Below the pieces are notes generated by a model, which made no database searches, was not told where the DNA came from, and saw only the letters and a program-made list of their open reading frames with translations. The position numbers were made by a program, and so were the translations under genes. From NCBI GenBank assembly GCA_017871115.1, contig JAFCIZ010000007.1, forward strand, positions 1,922,001 to 1,986,000: 64,000 bases of DNA, in the 5' to 3' direction. Positions 1 through 10,901 of this stretch are shown here, piece after piece. Source of the DNA: Cunninghamella blakesleeana. Its lineage: Eukaryota > Mucoromycota > Mucoromycetes > Mucorales > Cunninghamellaceae. Positions within the stretch are counted from its first letter, which is position 1, and each line of letters begins with the position of its first letter.

Positions 1-741
1 GTATTCTCTACTGCTGCTGATGGTCAAACTCAAGTTCAAGTACGTGTCTTCCAAGGTGAACGTGAACTTTGCCGTGATAACAAATTATTAGGTGATTTCA
101 ACTTAACTGGTATTCCTCCTGCTCCTAAAGGTGTTCCTCAAATTCAAGTAGAATTCGATATCGATGCTGATGGTATTGTCAATGTCAGTGCTAAAGATAA
201 AGCCACCAACCGTGATCAATCTATGACCATCGCCGCTTCTTCTGGTTTAAGCAATGATGAAATTGAAAACATGATTCAACAAGCTGAAGCCAATGCTGAA
301 GCTGATCGTGCTCGTCGTGATACCATTGAAATGGCTAACCGTGCTGACTCCGTCATGAGTGAAACTGAAAAGGCTATGGAAGACTTTAAAGAACAATTAG
401 ATAAGGCTGAAGCTGATAAGCTTCGCGAACAAATCACAAACTTACGTAGCGAAGCTTTGAAGGCTCAAGCTGGTGATGCTGATATCAAACCTGATGAATT
501 AAAGGCCAAGATTGATGAATTACAACAAAGCAGTTTGAAACTCTTTGAAATGGTTTACAAGAACGTAAGTTAATTTTTTGATATATATAGAAAAAGAGAA
601 ATGAGTATGAATTTTTTAAAAGAAAAGGAAAAAGGAAAAGGTTATTCATTATTACATTTTTATTTATTTTATTATATATAGCGTGCTCAACAAAACGAAG
701 GTAGCTCTGATAGCAATGCTGCCGGTAGTCAACAACAATAG
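1..741 (+). CDS. SSC1: Mitochondrial Hsp70 (Ssc1/mortalin type), C-terminal part
   Basis: The chaperone binds unfolded proteins and drives import and folding in the mitochondrial matrix. Only the last 206 residues are in the window; the ATPase domain lies to the left. The visible part starts inside the beta-sandwich substrate-binding domain ([18 protein letters not shown], then [14 protein letters not shown] and [16 protein letters not shown]) and continues into the alpha-helical lid. The end is Asn/Gln/Ser-rich and lacks the cytosolic EEVD tail, which fits the mitochondrial or DnaK-like class. One intron at 565-681 (GTAAGT...ATAG) splits the gene in phase 0 just before the last 19 codons; without it the frame stops at 573. 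Codon use is strongly biased, with many GGT, GCT and AAG codons, as expected for a highly expressed gene. Family call is firm; the organelle assignment rests on the tail and close resemblance to Ssc1. Confidence 0.95.
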
Positions 742-1621
742 ATATTTTAATTTAAATCTAAAAAAAGAAAAAATACATCTTGTAGAAAATGTTGGATTTA
801 TAAAAAAAAAAACCTTGTAATTTTGTAATTATTTTTATATAACTTTTTTTTCACCTTTTTTTTTATACTACTATTATTTAGACTTGATTGTTTTTTTTAT
901 ATAGTTTTATTACTATTATATATATATACATTTATTTATAAATACAATTTAAAAAATTATTATTTCAACCCCTCTCCATTTTTATACGTAATAAAAAAAG
1001 TTTTCATAGTGTAGATCAGTTTATTAGAGGACCTTGCTACGTTACCTGTACTTGTATTTTTTTTTAAAAAAAATATGAATGAAGGAATAAAAAGGATGTT
1101 TTTTTTACTATTATTAAATATACATTTAAAAAAAAAAGAGCATAGATAGATGAATGATAAAAATGAATAAAAATTCATATTTTTTAGATCACTTATCAAA
1201 AAGAGTATAAATAGGGGTAATTACGGTGAAAATAACTAAAGTCAGATTGACAGTAATAATGGAATTTAGTATGTGCAAATTCAATTACTTTTTTAATACC
1301 CGATTAATTTTTTTTCAATCAGTTGTAATGTGAAGGGTATACATCAATTTCTTTTTTGAAACAAAGTTAAAAAAAATTCTGTATATAAAATTGTTTAAAA
1401 ATCAGCAAACGCTAATAATAATTTATCATTACAAAAATCATTAATAATCATTTTTAATAACTGTTTTTTTAATATATAATAATAATAATAATAATTTTTT
1501 CTCTTTATTGTTATATATATATATTTGTAACTAGATTTCAATAATACATACATAGAATTAAAAAAAAATAAAAACAAAAATAGATGGAATTATATATGTA
1601 TATATATATATATATATAGTT
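742..1621. other. Convergent intergenic region, 3' ends of SSC1 and the F-box gene
   Basis: The flanking genes point towards each other, so this holds only their 3' flanks. It is A/T-rich with homopolymer runs and short TA and AAT microsatellites (about 1478-1495 and 1596-1618). I see no gene or RNA. Confidence 0.6.
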
Positions 1622-3580
1622 TTATGACCGTTTAAAAAATCTGGAGGGTGATTTATATGATTTAGATCGTTTTTGTTGACAAGAGGCACAAAACCAATGA
1701 TCAGTTTTTTTATCCAATAGATGAATACAAGAGGGTTGACCGCAGGTTCTACGCGGAAGATGACATTGATGGCAACGTAATGTTTTCCAAGAAGATAACA
1801 ATTCCAATTGTTGTTTATTTTTCGTATTATTATCATTTCTGTTATTGTCTGCATTATTATTCATATTATGATTATTGTCGTTCCAATTACTGCTGCTCTC
1901 GCTACTGCTAGTGCTACTATTACTATTATTATTATTACTGTTATTATTTGAAGAATTGACAGCCTGTGTTGTAGTAGTAGGAGGATGGGATGTAGAAGAA
2001 GAGGGGAACGAATTCATAGTCATATTTTGTTGTTGTTGAAGTTGGGGTTGACGAGAAATAGATTGATGACGACGATAGCATTTTTTACATAAAACGGAAT
2101 CACAGGAAAGACATTTACATTGGTGACATACCATAGAAGTAGGCGATTGACAAGATTGGCATTTAATTAGAGATGCAGTAGTAGTTGTTACATTACGATG
2201 GCAAAGTCGACATGGCATCAGATCCAATTGTACCATGGATTTTGGATGATCTTGTTCAGTGATTTGAATAAAATGGATTAAAGTTTCAGGTAACCAAGGA
2301 GGACGAAACTCTAGTTCTTCTTGGTCTAAATCATGTTCTTGGTAATTTTCATTACGGCCATGGCTATCATTATTATCATTACTATCCCATCTTAACATTC
2401 TAGATCTTAATAATAACCAGAATTGATATAAAGCATAGTGACCTTCGCTTAATTGTTGTTGAAGATAAATGGATGACGATGTAGTCGATATAATTTTATG
2501 TTTATTTTTTTCTTCCAAATGACCAAACTGTAACAGTATTTTTTTCAATTCCCCAAAACAATACATTTCATGACCATAAGATTTATAAGATCGTTCACTT
2601 GGAAAAGCACCTTGGATATCCAACTTGGTTAGATATTGTAAACAAGGATAAAGAATTTGATGTTGGGTCATTTCCTCTTTTTCATGAAAAAGATTATTTC
2701 TTTCTTTTTGTTGATAATGAGGAGAATGAGGATGGTTTATTGTAGGAGTATGCTGATGGAGATGATTAAAATTGGTTAAAGATGATGATAGGTTAGGTAT
2801 AATGGTATCAGGTATACTTGATTTATTTAATAAAGAGAGTTTAAGCCGAGGATGGTTCATTTTTTTTAATGTTTTTAATAAATAATCAGAAGAAGGGATA
2901 GCTGTTGTTGTTGTTGTTATTGTATTTATATGTTGTTGGTTTTTTTGATGAGTTACTCTTAATAAATGCAACAATTGCCAACAATCAATTTGAGTAGCGT
3001 GTTTTATGGAAAGAGAGTTTAAATAAGGAAAAGCATGAATAATAATATTTAATAAGGCATGATCCAAATAAGGACATTGATTGATGGTTAAACAAGTGAT
3101 ATGAAGGTGAAGTTGAGAATGAATTAAAAAATATAAACATTGATAAAAAATGGTAGCATCATATAATAATAAAGAAGGATCAACTAAGAAATTGCGCCAT
3201 AAAGTAGAAGAATAGGATTGCAATTGATACCTTATAGCGGAAGATGTTAAAGTTAATTGATATAAACTAAGATTATCTAAATGAGTAAATATATGATGAA
3301 GTATTTCTATAGGTAATAAAGTGAAATAAGATATCACGGTGGTATTCTTTTTCTTTTTATTGTTACTATTATTGCTATTAGTGATATCTGTTGCTGTTGT
3401 TGTTATTGCTTCTTTTTTGTTTTTATTTTTATTTTTATAACCATGTATTTTATTAGTTGACAGAGTAAGATTGTTTTTTTGCAACTGCTGTTTGCACATA
3501 CGTATCGTGTTTCTAGAAATAAATCTAGGTACTAGTCGTTTTAAAGGTGAGCTATTGGTATTATTAATATTATTAGTCAT
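1622..3580 (-). CDS. F-box protein with two C-terminal Cys-rich (zinc-binding-like) clusters
   Basis: A single-exon protein of 652 residues. Residues about 86-131 form an F-box (LLPIEILHHIFTHLDNLSL..., then a conserved Trp in LWRNFL), the Skp1-binding module of SCF ubiquitin ligases. The middle contains leucine-rich stretches compatible with degenerate LRRs for substrate binding. The C-terminal third has a CxxC-rich cluster (CRLCHRN, CQSCQ, CHQCKCLSC, CKKC) at about residues 455-505 and a second one (CHQCHLPRRTCGQPSC ... CASCQQKR) near 600-640. An Asn/Ser-rich linker separates the two clusters. The spacing suggests two zinc-binding modules. It ends in basic residues. The next gene on the same strand lies 440 bp upstream. 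Role as a substrate receptor is inferred from the F-box; the target is unknown. Confidence 0.8.
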   Translation of the reverse strand: MTNNINNTNSSPLKRLVPRFISRNTIRMCKQQLQKNNLTLSTNKIHGYKNKNKNKKEAITTTATDITNSNNSNNKKKKNTTVISYFTLLPIEILHHIFTHLDNLSLYQLTLTSSAIRYQLQSYSSTLWRNFLVDPSLLLYDATIFYQCLYFLIHSQLHLHITCLTINQCPYLDHALLNIIIHAFPYLNSLSIKHATQIDCWQLLHLLRVTHQKNQQHINTITTTTTAIPSSDYLLKTLKKMNHPRLKLSLLNKSSIPDTIIPNLSSSLTNFNHLHQHTPTINHPHSPHYQQKERNNLFHEKEEMTQHQILYPCLQYLTKLDIQGAFPSERSYKSYGHEMYCFGELKKILLQFGHLEEKNKHKIISTTSSSIYLQQQLSEGHYALYQFWLLLRSRMLRWDSNDNNDSHGRNENYQEHDLDQEELEFRPPWLPETLIHFIQITEQDHPKSMVQLDLMPCRLCHRNVTTTTASLIKCQSCQSPTSMVCHQCKCLSCDSVLCKKCYRRHQSISRQPQLQQQQNMTMNSFPSSSTSHPPTTTTQAVNSSNNNSNNNNSNSSTSSSESSSNWNDNNHNMNNNADNNRNDNNTKNKQQLELLSSWKTLRCHQCHLPRRTCGQPSCIHLLDKKTDHWFCASCQQKRSKSYKSPSRFFKRS

Positions 3581-4020
3581 TTTATATAATTGATTAAAAA
3601 AGTGTGCGCCGTGTATATATTCGTGTATAAAATGGTATTTTATTTAATTTATAAAATAGAAGGAGGATAGCATTTAATATAAGATTTCTATATGCTTAAT
3701 ATTAATAAATAAAAAAAGAAAAAAAGAGAAAGAAATAAAATAAAATAGTTGAAAGAAATAAGAAAAATAAAACAAAAAAGGACACATGATTCTTAAGTTT
3801 TGGTTTAAATCCAACCAATCAAAATAAAAATTCAACTTCAGTCAACTCTATGCATAAAAAAAAATATAGAATATAACCCTCCTTTTTTTTAAGGAGATTT
3901 AGATAGAAATAATAACCGTTTTATTTATTATAAAAATAAAATAGATAATAGATAAATTTATATATAAATTTATGTATATATTTGTATATAAAAGTGGCAT
4001 AATAAAAAAAAAACTTCTTT
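3581..4020. promoter_or_regulatory. 5' flank of the F-box gene and 3' flank of the RasGEF gene
   Basis: A/T-rich sequence between two minus-strand genes. A CCAAT-type sequence (CCAACCAATCAAAA, about 3812-3825) lies about 240 bp upstream of the F-box start. A small GC-rich patch GTGCGCCGTG sits just before the start codon (3602-3611). No gene seen. Confidence 0.4.
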
Positions 4021-6681
4021 TTATTGACCATCCAAATCCTCTTCATTTAATGTTTCTAGAGCATATCCTTGCCATTCATGTAATTGGACTTTAAGAGCTG
4101 TTTCCATTTCCCAAGTGGCTTCCATTTTAGCCGCTTGATATCCTTTCCATTCTTCAGAAATGATTGATTGAATAGATGCTGGTCTTTTAGATCCTGGATA
4201 TCCTGTCCATACTTCATCATCCTCTTCTTCATCTTCATCACTATGATTAGATGGGTTTTGTTGTTGTTGTTCCAATGTAGGTGTAGGATAACCATTCCAT
4301 TCTTCTGAGGAGTCATCGTCGTCGTCGTTATTATTATTGTTATTATTGTTATTATTATTATCAGTAGCTGATTTTTTATTATTAGATTGAATAGAGGATG
4401 TATAATGATAAGAAGGTACAAATTCAGGTGCTGTTGGTGATAATTTTGATTTTTTTTCTTTTTCTTCTTTTTCAGATATATTATTGTTATTATTATTATT
4501 GTTATGATTATTGTTGTTGTTGTTATTGATATGATTGGTATTATTATCAATATTTTTAGATGAATCATTAGTATTAGTGAATGATTGATCAATATTAGAT
4601 GTTGTTGTTTTTGTTATTATGGTATTATTGTTATTGGTATTCTTAATAACATTATTTTTGGATATATTGTTTTCTTTATTTTCTATTTGTTGTTGTTCTG
4701 ATTTAATCATTTCCTTTTTATCTTTTATTTCTTTTTCTTTATCCTTCACGTCAACCTTCTGATCTGTAGTGGTTTGATTTAAAGTTGTAATAGAAGTAGA
4801 TAATTTTACTAAATCATCCAATGTTGCAGTATCTTGTTCTTTTCTTGTAGATAATATATCGTTTGCTGCTGTTATTGCTGGAGGTTTATTATTGTTTTGG
4901 AAAATGTTAATATCATCCAATTCTTGAGATTTTACTATTTTAGCATCATTGTTATTACCCATATCACCATCACTCTTATGATCATCATCATCATCATCAT
5001 TATCATCGTCATCCTCTTTTTGTTCTTTCTTGTTATCGATTTGTTGGTCACTATGGTTACGAAGTTCTTGCGAAATGCTAGAAGAGAATGGTTCATCCAA
5101 AGAAGTAGATTTCCAACCAGCAAAGGTAGCACTAATACGTGGTGAAGGTTCTTCTTTTCGTTCTTCTTCTTCTTCAACCTGATCTTGTAGTTTTTTCTTA
5201 TTTGATTGAGACAAGTGATGTTGAAGTAACTCGAGATGCTTTGTATTTGTAATCATCATTAATGCTTCATCATCGGGAGAATAGGCATCACAAACCAATT
5301 GTTCACCATGCAATAAAGGTTGAACTTGTAAACTTTCCTCTACTAACTGATCTTTACGCAAATAAACACGAGATACTAACCAATGATGAACAGATAAATC
5401 GCCAGGATAAAGCTGATTTAAATAATGAATGGTTTGTTGAGAATGGAAGGAAGAAGTAGTAGCAGCACTATGATTTATATCAAAAGATAGTTTTGGAGGC
5501 ATTGAAAGTACAGATTGTCTTCTATTTTTCTTTTTATTATTATTATTATTATTGTTATTGTTATTAATTTGATCATAATCATTTTTAGAAGCAGAGAAGG
5601 AGGTCGAAGAGTTGTTTATATCTTGACGAAAAGGCTTTAAAATATCTTCTAAAAGATCTATAGTAGAAGAGGAAGAGGAGGTTGTAGTACAAGTTTGACA
5701 TTGTTCTAAAAGAGCCACCACAATGGCTAATTTTTGTAACCCCGGAGCAGATAAAACCAATTCCATATCTTGTTGTTGGTGACACAAACCAGTTGCTGCT
5801 GGCACCTGTGATGTTGCATGGCCTCCGCCAACGGCTGCATAGTCAGTCACAATCGAATGTATAGAAAGTAAATGAGGTTGGATCCAAGGTATAATTACCA
5901 TTTTCGAGGAGGAGGATTCGTTAGTCGACGTTGTAATAGAATGGTGGTGAGGCTGATCATTATTATTAAAAAAAAAGGAGGCCAACTTTTTATACAATGC
6001 CTGATGATAAGCTTGATAGTGGTGATCAGGTGACATAATGGCAACCATTTCTGTATACATTTCTTTAATTCGAGAAGAACATCTTTTCCAAATAGAACGT
6101 AACCGTCTTACTTCAGGCAACATTAAAGCTTTCATGATGGCTGCAAACCCAGATAAATCACGATAAGTATGAAACAGTGCATAAGCAACTTGAACTAAAT
6201 GAGAAATCATACTTTCTTTAGGTTGCTGCTGATGATGCTGAGGTGAGTAAATTTGATCTGACCAAAAAATAAGCTGATGAGCAAAACTATTAGTTAAGTA
6301 AGAATGAAAATCCATTAGTTTATCAAGATGGGTTTGTTTCATATCCAATTGACAAAGAAGTGAAGTATTATCTAATTTAACTAATCCAAATAATTGACAG
6401 TCTACAATAGCAATTTGTTTGGCCAAAGTATCAGGCGACCAATGAAAACAAGTTTCGGTTTGTAACGACTGCATTTGTCTTCCAAGGTTTTCGTACCGAT
6501 CCCGTTGAATTTTTACATCTTCTATTAGTCTACGTAAAACGTTTAACGATACTTCAGGATGAGTTTGTTTTTTAGCTGTTTTTAAGGCTTCATCTGCTTG
6601 TTCTAAATTATCTTGACATAATAACCAAGCTTTAGTAATTGGTGATAAAGGAATAGATGGAATAGTGGCATTAGTTGCCAT
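4021..6681 (-). CDS. RasGEF (Cdc25-type) domain protein with C-terminal EWxGY repeats
   Basis: Predicted guanine-nucleotide exchange factor for a Ras-family GTPase; 886 residues, one exon. The RasGEF signature spans about residues 75-330: SPDTLAKQIAIVDCQLFGLV (start of the catalytic core), FAAIMKALMLPEVRRLRSIW (the AI..L....V.RL..TW helix) and the IIPWIQPHLLSIHSIVTDYA block. I do not see a clear upstream REM domain; the N-terminus is a short helical region. The C-terminal 450 residues are low complexity (Asn, Asp, Glu, Ser, Lys). They end in four spaced copies of an EWxGY motif: EEWNGY (4292-4309), EVWTGY (4200-4217), EEWKGY (4138-4155) and HEWQGY (4063-4080), coordinates approximate. These look like repeated short linear motifs. 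Upstream is a very long intergenic stretch. Domain call is good; the partner GTPase is unknown. Confidence 0.82.
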   Translation of the reverse strand: MATNATIPSIPLSPITKAWLLCQDNLEQADEALKTAKKQTHPEVSLNVLRRLIEDVKIQRDRYENLGRQMQSLQTETCFHWSPDTLAKQIAIVDCQLFGLVKLDNTSLLCQLDMKQTHLDKLMDFHSYLTNSFAHQLIFWSDQIYSPQHHQQQPKESMISHLVQVAYALFHTYRDLSGFAAIMKALMLPEVRRLRSIWKRCSSRIKEMYTEMVAIMSPDHHYQAYHQALYKKLASFFFNNNDQPHHHSITTSTNESSSSKMVIIPWIQPHLLSIHSIVTDYAAVGGGHATSQVPAATGLCHQQQDMELVLSAPGLQKLAIVVALLEQCQTCTTTSSSSSTIDLLEDILKPFRQDINNSSTSFSASKNDYDQINNNNNNNNNNKKKNRRQSVLSMPPKLSFDINHSAATTSSFHSQQTIHYLNQLYPGDLSVHHWLVSRVYLRKDQLVEESLQVQPLLHGEQLVCDAYSPDDEALMMITNTKHLELLQHHLSQSNKKKLQDQVEEEEERKEEPSPRISATFAGWKSTSLDEPFSSSISQELRNHSDQQIDNKKEQKEDDDDNDDDDDDHKSDGDMGNNNDAKIVKSQELDDINIFQNNNKPPAITAANDILSTRKEQDTATLDDLVKLSTSITTLNQTTTDQKVDVKDKEKEIKDKKEMIKSEQQQIENKENNISKNNVIKNTNNNNTIITKTTTSNIDQSFTNTNDSSKNIDNNTNHINNNNNNNHNNNNNNNNISEKEEKEKKSKLSPTAPEFVPSYHYTSSIQSNNKKSATDNNNNNNNNNNNDDDDDSSEEWNGYPTPTLEQQQQNPSNHSDEDEEEDDEVWTGYPGSKRPASIQSIISEEWKGYQAAKMEATWEMETALKVQLHEWQGYALETLNEEDLDGQ

Positions 6682-6782
6682 TGATATAATATATTAATTT
6701 AAAACTAATAAAAAAAGAAGAAAAGAAGAATGAAGGAAAAAAACCTTATTTAACAAATGATAATAAAAATACAAAAAGGTGA

Positions 6783-6814
<32 letters not shown>

Positions 6815-7690
6815 AAGGGAAAGAGAGAGAAAAAAAAAAAAGAAAGTTTAAAAAAAATCTGTATGTAGGTTGGATCGGGCTTGTAAAAAAAATAACCAAT
6901 CAAAAAAAAAAATATGTATTCTTTTTTTTTATATGTTTATATCATAAATAAATAAATAAAATATCTTTATCATACAAAACTTTTTTTTTTCTTTCTCATT
7001 AAAATACCTATCTGTTTATTTATATTATTATTAAAAAACGTCAAAATGAATATTTCCCCTTTTAATAAAAAAAGATAAATATTCATTTTTCATATTTTTT
7101 TTTGAATGATAATGTATCTCCGCTTTTTTTTTCTTATTTTTTTTTTTATGAAGGTCCTGATCATTATGTGTTGTACAGTCTACTTTTGAACGTGGGTTCT
7201 ATTTATATGAACAGTTGACAAGTGAATATACCTTTTTTTTTTCTTTATAACCAAAAAATAAAGCAATAGTATAAAAAAGAATAAATTATTGACTATTAAT
7301 GCATCTATTTTTTTTTTTTTTTTGGTTTTTTTTACTGTTTTTCAAAATGAAAAAATTATTTTAATATAAACTACATAAAATATAGGGCAAATACTTGGAT
7401 AGTAATCATTTTCTATATATTCATTCCATTTTGAAGGTTTTTATATGTAAATTAAACGAAAATTTTGATCAATATATGAATACTGATATTCCAAATGATA
7501 GTAAACTTATTGAATGACTATGGTAAAATAAAATGTTTTTGCCAGTCGTATGTAGTACTCTACTTCCTTTTTGAGAATAGCTTACTTTCTATTCCTTGTG
7601 TAGTTAAAAAAACAGAGATTATAAGAAATCGATCATTTTTATTTTCGTTGTTTTAATTTTATTTAAAGAATCCTATACAAGTCAAATACC
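6682..7690. promoter_or_regulatory. 5' flank of the RasGEF gene with a GA microsatellite
   Basis: Sequence upstream of the minus-strand RasGEF start. It holds a (GA)n tract at about 6785-6811, several T8-T12 runs and a CCAATCAAAA sequence at about 6895-6904. No open frame of interest and no RNA gene seen. Confidence 0.4.
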
Positions 7691-7699
7691 AATTTGCTT

Positions 7700-8100
7700 C
7701 TACAGATAACTAGACGTTGATTTGATATTTTAGTAGTTCAACAACATCGTCAATTTTTATTTGTAAGCTAATTTTCATGAAACGACCTTGAATAGGAAAT
7801 GACTTTTTCAAGAATCAAATCCAATGTATATATTTAATTTTCTTGATAGAAAAAGGACCAATTGGCATGAAATTTTAACATACCTGTAACTTCATCATTC
7901 TCTATAATTATGCTGAATTTCCTAAGATGATCTCGAACATTCATGGATTTATGGAAGAATTACATTTATATTAATTAGCCACTTTTATTGAAAAAATGTT
8001 CATTATCATCTTACGAGAACTAATCTACTCTAGGCAACAATGGTGTTATTACGCTGGCTGTTCATATATCAAACGAATCAGTTTATCATCGATGGAGATA
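7700..8100 (-). repeat. Decayed ~150-bp repeats, ELLKYQ family, minus-strand copies
   Basis: Read on the minus strand this stretch contains three related cores. Around 7737-7752 the translation gives IDDVVELLKYQ. Around 7890-7902 it gives ENDEVTGMLKFHAN. Around 8070-8095 it gives ISIDDKLIRLIYEQ. The first two are about 150 bp apart. Stop codons interrupt each copy, so no intact gene remains. The same pattern occurs on the plus strand at 29150-29690 and in both orientations at 49385-49790. Nucleotide similarity also extends outside the core, for example TTCTACAGATAA at 7699-7710 and about 49384-49395. Confidence 0.55.
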
Positions 8101-10060
8101 TACATACGAATATTCAACTCTAAGTGCTAATCTTTAGTAACTCTTTAATTATTTTTTTTAAAAAAATAAAATAAAAGGATATATAATATTTTATTTTATA
8201 CTTTCATAGCTATCAGTTCTTTTACATAAAAACCCTATTTTTTTTTTGGGAGGGGATGTTTATTACTTGAGGGGAAGGGGTACAACAAAAAAGAAGGGGT
8301 GAAGGAATATGAATTCTCAAAAAAAAAAAAAAAATTAAACACGACCTTTTTTTTATTATCTTTTCTTACACCTTTTACATAATCTTACTATTCCTTTTTT
8401 TTTTTTTTTTTTGCAAAATTTTTACTTTTAAACTTGTCTTTTCATTTTCTTTTTTCTTTTTTTCTGTTTCTATTATTTAATTTGTATCTCAATAGTATAA
8501 ATATTATTACTAAGGGAGCTGTAAGATACTTGCTCTATTTTGGTCAAAATATCTACAACAAGGTGATCATTGGAAAAATAACGTGCAGTATGTGCAAGGT
8601 GCAGGGATGAAATCGGCTCAACTAATAATTGAAAAAAAAAGTATCCAAGATATCTTTTAAAACACTATCAAGAGATGTGGTGTATCTGATGTGGTCAAAA
8701 AACATTATATAATTTAATAAAAGTAGGTAAAGGAATAGTACAATAATTATGAGTTTTTATATAGTTACAACTTGGGATACATTTGTATATTATATATATA
8801 TATATATATGATAATAGTAATAACGTTAATAATGAAACGGATAATATGGCACTATTATAAAAGTATACAAATGCAATATCTTTGATATCTTATTTCATGA
8901 TAATGATGCTACTAAGACACCCATACAAGTGAAAAAAACAGTTTGAATAGCAATCATCCAATAGTATTTGTAACCTGTTTATAACTACAAAAATACATTT
9001 TCACATTTATTCCTTTAATTGATCATAATTAATTATATTATTATTTTAATAATGTAAAAACAATCAAATATACCAAGATCACTATCAAATGTAATGAAAA
9101 TGGTAGTATAAGAAAAATTGGTGGTATAATCGCGTATAATGAAAAGGAAACCGTTTTGCTAGCAATGGGTTTATGTATTTAATCACCACTAGTAGACAAA
9201 TAATATCTCAAAAATACTAATTCAAATATTGTATGCTATATAAATTAATTTCGTTTATAGAGTCCAAAGATTAAGTAAAATAACTATCATAGGCTACGCT
9301 GGTAATAATAAAAATAGCCATTTTAGTAGTAGTGATGGTAATATTAGTGTAATGACTCTGATATTAACTTGTATATATTATTATTTGTTTATTTATTTAG
9401 GAGCGATTGATTATATGTAGAAGATATGAGGAAAAGATGGGATAATAGTAGCAAATAAAATTGATTTTTTTTTACCAAAGAATAATTATGAATTATAACC
9501 ATTTAAAAATACCATACATGTTTTAGCAAACTAAAAAAGTAAGGTAATGTAATTATAGAAACAATATATAAATAAATAAATACACAAAGAAATATGAATA
9601 TATCTTTATATAAAAGTTTACGATTGATAGTATCGATTAATATACAGATGATTTTTTACTTCAAAGTCAAGCTCGCTTGTAATTGTATAATCATCTATGC
9701 CATCATGTAAACTCTCATCTACATCGGTTTTTTCCACACACAAACACCGCCCCTAGCGATATGGTCGAGAATTGCACTCTATTTATATCCATGTGGTATT
9801 CATATTTTAAGCAATAAATCAATTAATCTGATATTTTAATTGATCAATATAATGGCTAATTTTTATCCTTTATTTTATATATTAATTATACTTTCGTAGA
9901 CCCTACATTGAATTTATTCAATATGGATTGTTTTATATTTTTTATTTTTTTTACCTCGCAAAAATTAAAAAGTTAAAAAAATTTAAAACCCGCTTTTTTT
10001 CTCTCTTTTTTTTTTTTTTTTTTCCTATAAAAAAATTCATTTTAAATATTCTTCAATCTA
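8101..10060. other. Long gene-poor intergenic region before BLOC1S1
   Basis: A/T-rich with T and A runs and a TA tract near 8793-8810. I find no coding region. The last 100 bp (poly-T around 10003-10023, and ACCCGC at 9988-9993) are likely the BLOC1S1 promoter. Confidence 0.4.
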
Positions 10061-10901
10061 ATGTCTTTATCACAACTACTTAAAACACATCAGCAAAAAC
10101 AAGCAGAAACTAAGAGATATAATGGTAAATAAAAGAACAAATTAAATAATGATTGACAAAATAAAAATATCATTGTTTTATTATTATTAAGACAAAACCC
10201 TTTATCAATTATTTTTTTTTCTTTTTACTTAGACCAATTACGTAAAGAAGCTTTAGAAACAACCCATTCCTTAACAGATTCAATATCAAACCATGTAAAT
10301 CAAGGGTATGAATAAAAGAAGAAGAAAAAGTCAAAAGGAAAAAATAAAAAGTTAAAAAAGTAATAGTATAGTATTTAAATCATCTCTATTTTTATATACA
10401 TTTTTTTTATAGAGTATCAACTATGTTTACACGACAGAAAACTCTCGAACAGGAATCCAAGGAATTGGTACTCTTAACATCAAAATATACTAAACAAACA
10501 AACCAATGGTTAACATTAGTTAATGATTTTAATGGTGCTTTAAAGGTAATGTATATATGTAAAACTATATAAAAAAAATGTAGCGTAGGGTGAGCTATTA
10601 ATTTATATATATATGGTTTGGTATTAATTCAGGAACTGGGTGATATCAAGAACTGGGCTCAGGTGATGGAAAATGATATGAAGAGTATTATGGCAACACT
10701 GGATTTCGTGTATCAAGGTAAATAATAATAATAATAATATTTTATGGAAATTGTTATTTTTTTGGAATAAAGTTTTTTGATTTCATCATCGAATTTTTAT
10801 TTTTTTTTGGTTTGTTTTTATTTTATTTATTTTTTTTGTTTAAAGGTACAATTGACACCAAAAAAGAACCAGCTGATGTTACCAAGTCTTCGTCACCATA
10901 G
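10061..10901 (+). CDS. BLOC1S1: BLOC-1 complex subunit 1 (BLOS1/GCN5L1 family)
   Basis: Small coiled-coil subunit of the endosomal/lysosomal BLOC-1 complex. Five exons are inferred: 10061-10124, 10233-10305, 10413-10545, 10633-10717 and 10846-10901. All introns are GT-AG, giving 136 residues, close to the usual size of the family. The N-terminus MSLSQLLKTHQQKQAETK matches the family opening LLKEHQxKQxExK. Later blocks follow the animal protein almost line by line: LRKEALETTHSLTDSISNHV, KQTNQWLTLVNDFNGALKEL, GDIKNWAQVMENDMKSI and ATLDFVYQG. The final residues after the last conserved Tyr are short and polar. The gene is too fragmented to appear as an open frame, so it is easily missed. Family assignment is strong; membership of a full BLOC-1 in this fungus is inferred. 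Confidence 0.9.

Noticed and set aside
4056..4592. Open frame of 178 residues on the minus strand, overlapping the RasGEF tail
   Set aside because: Ile/Asn-rich shadow of the low-complexity RasGEF coding sequence in another frame.
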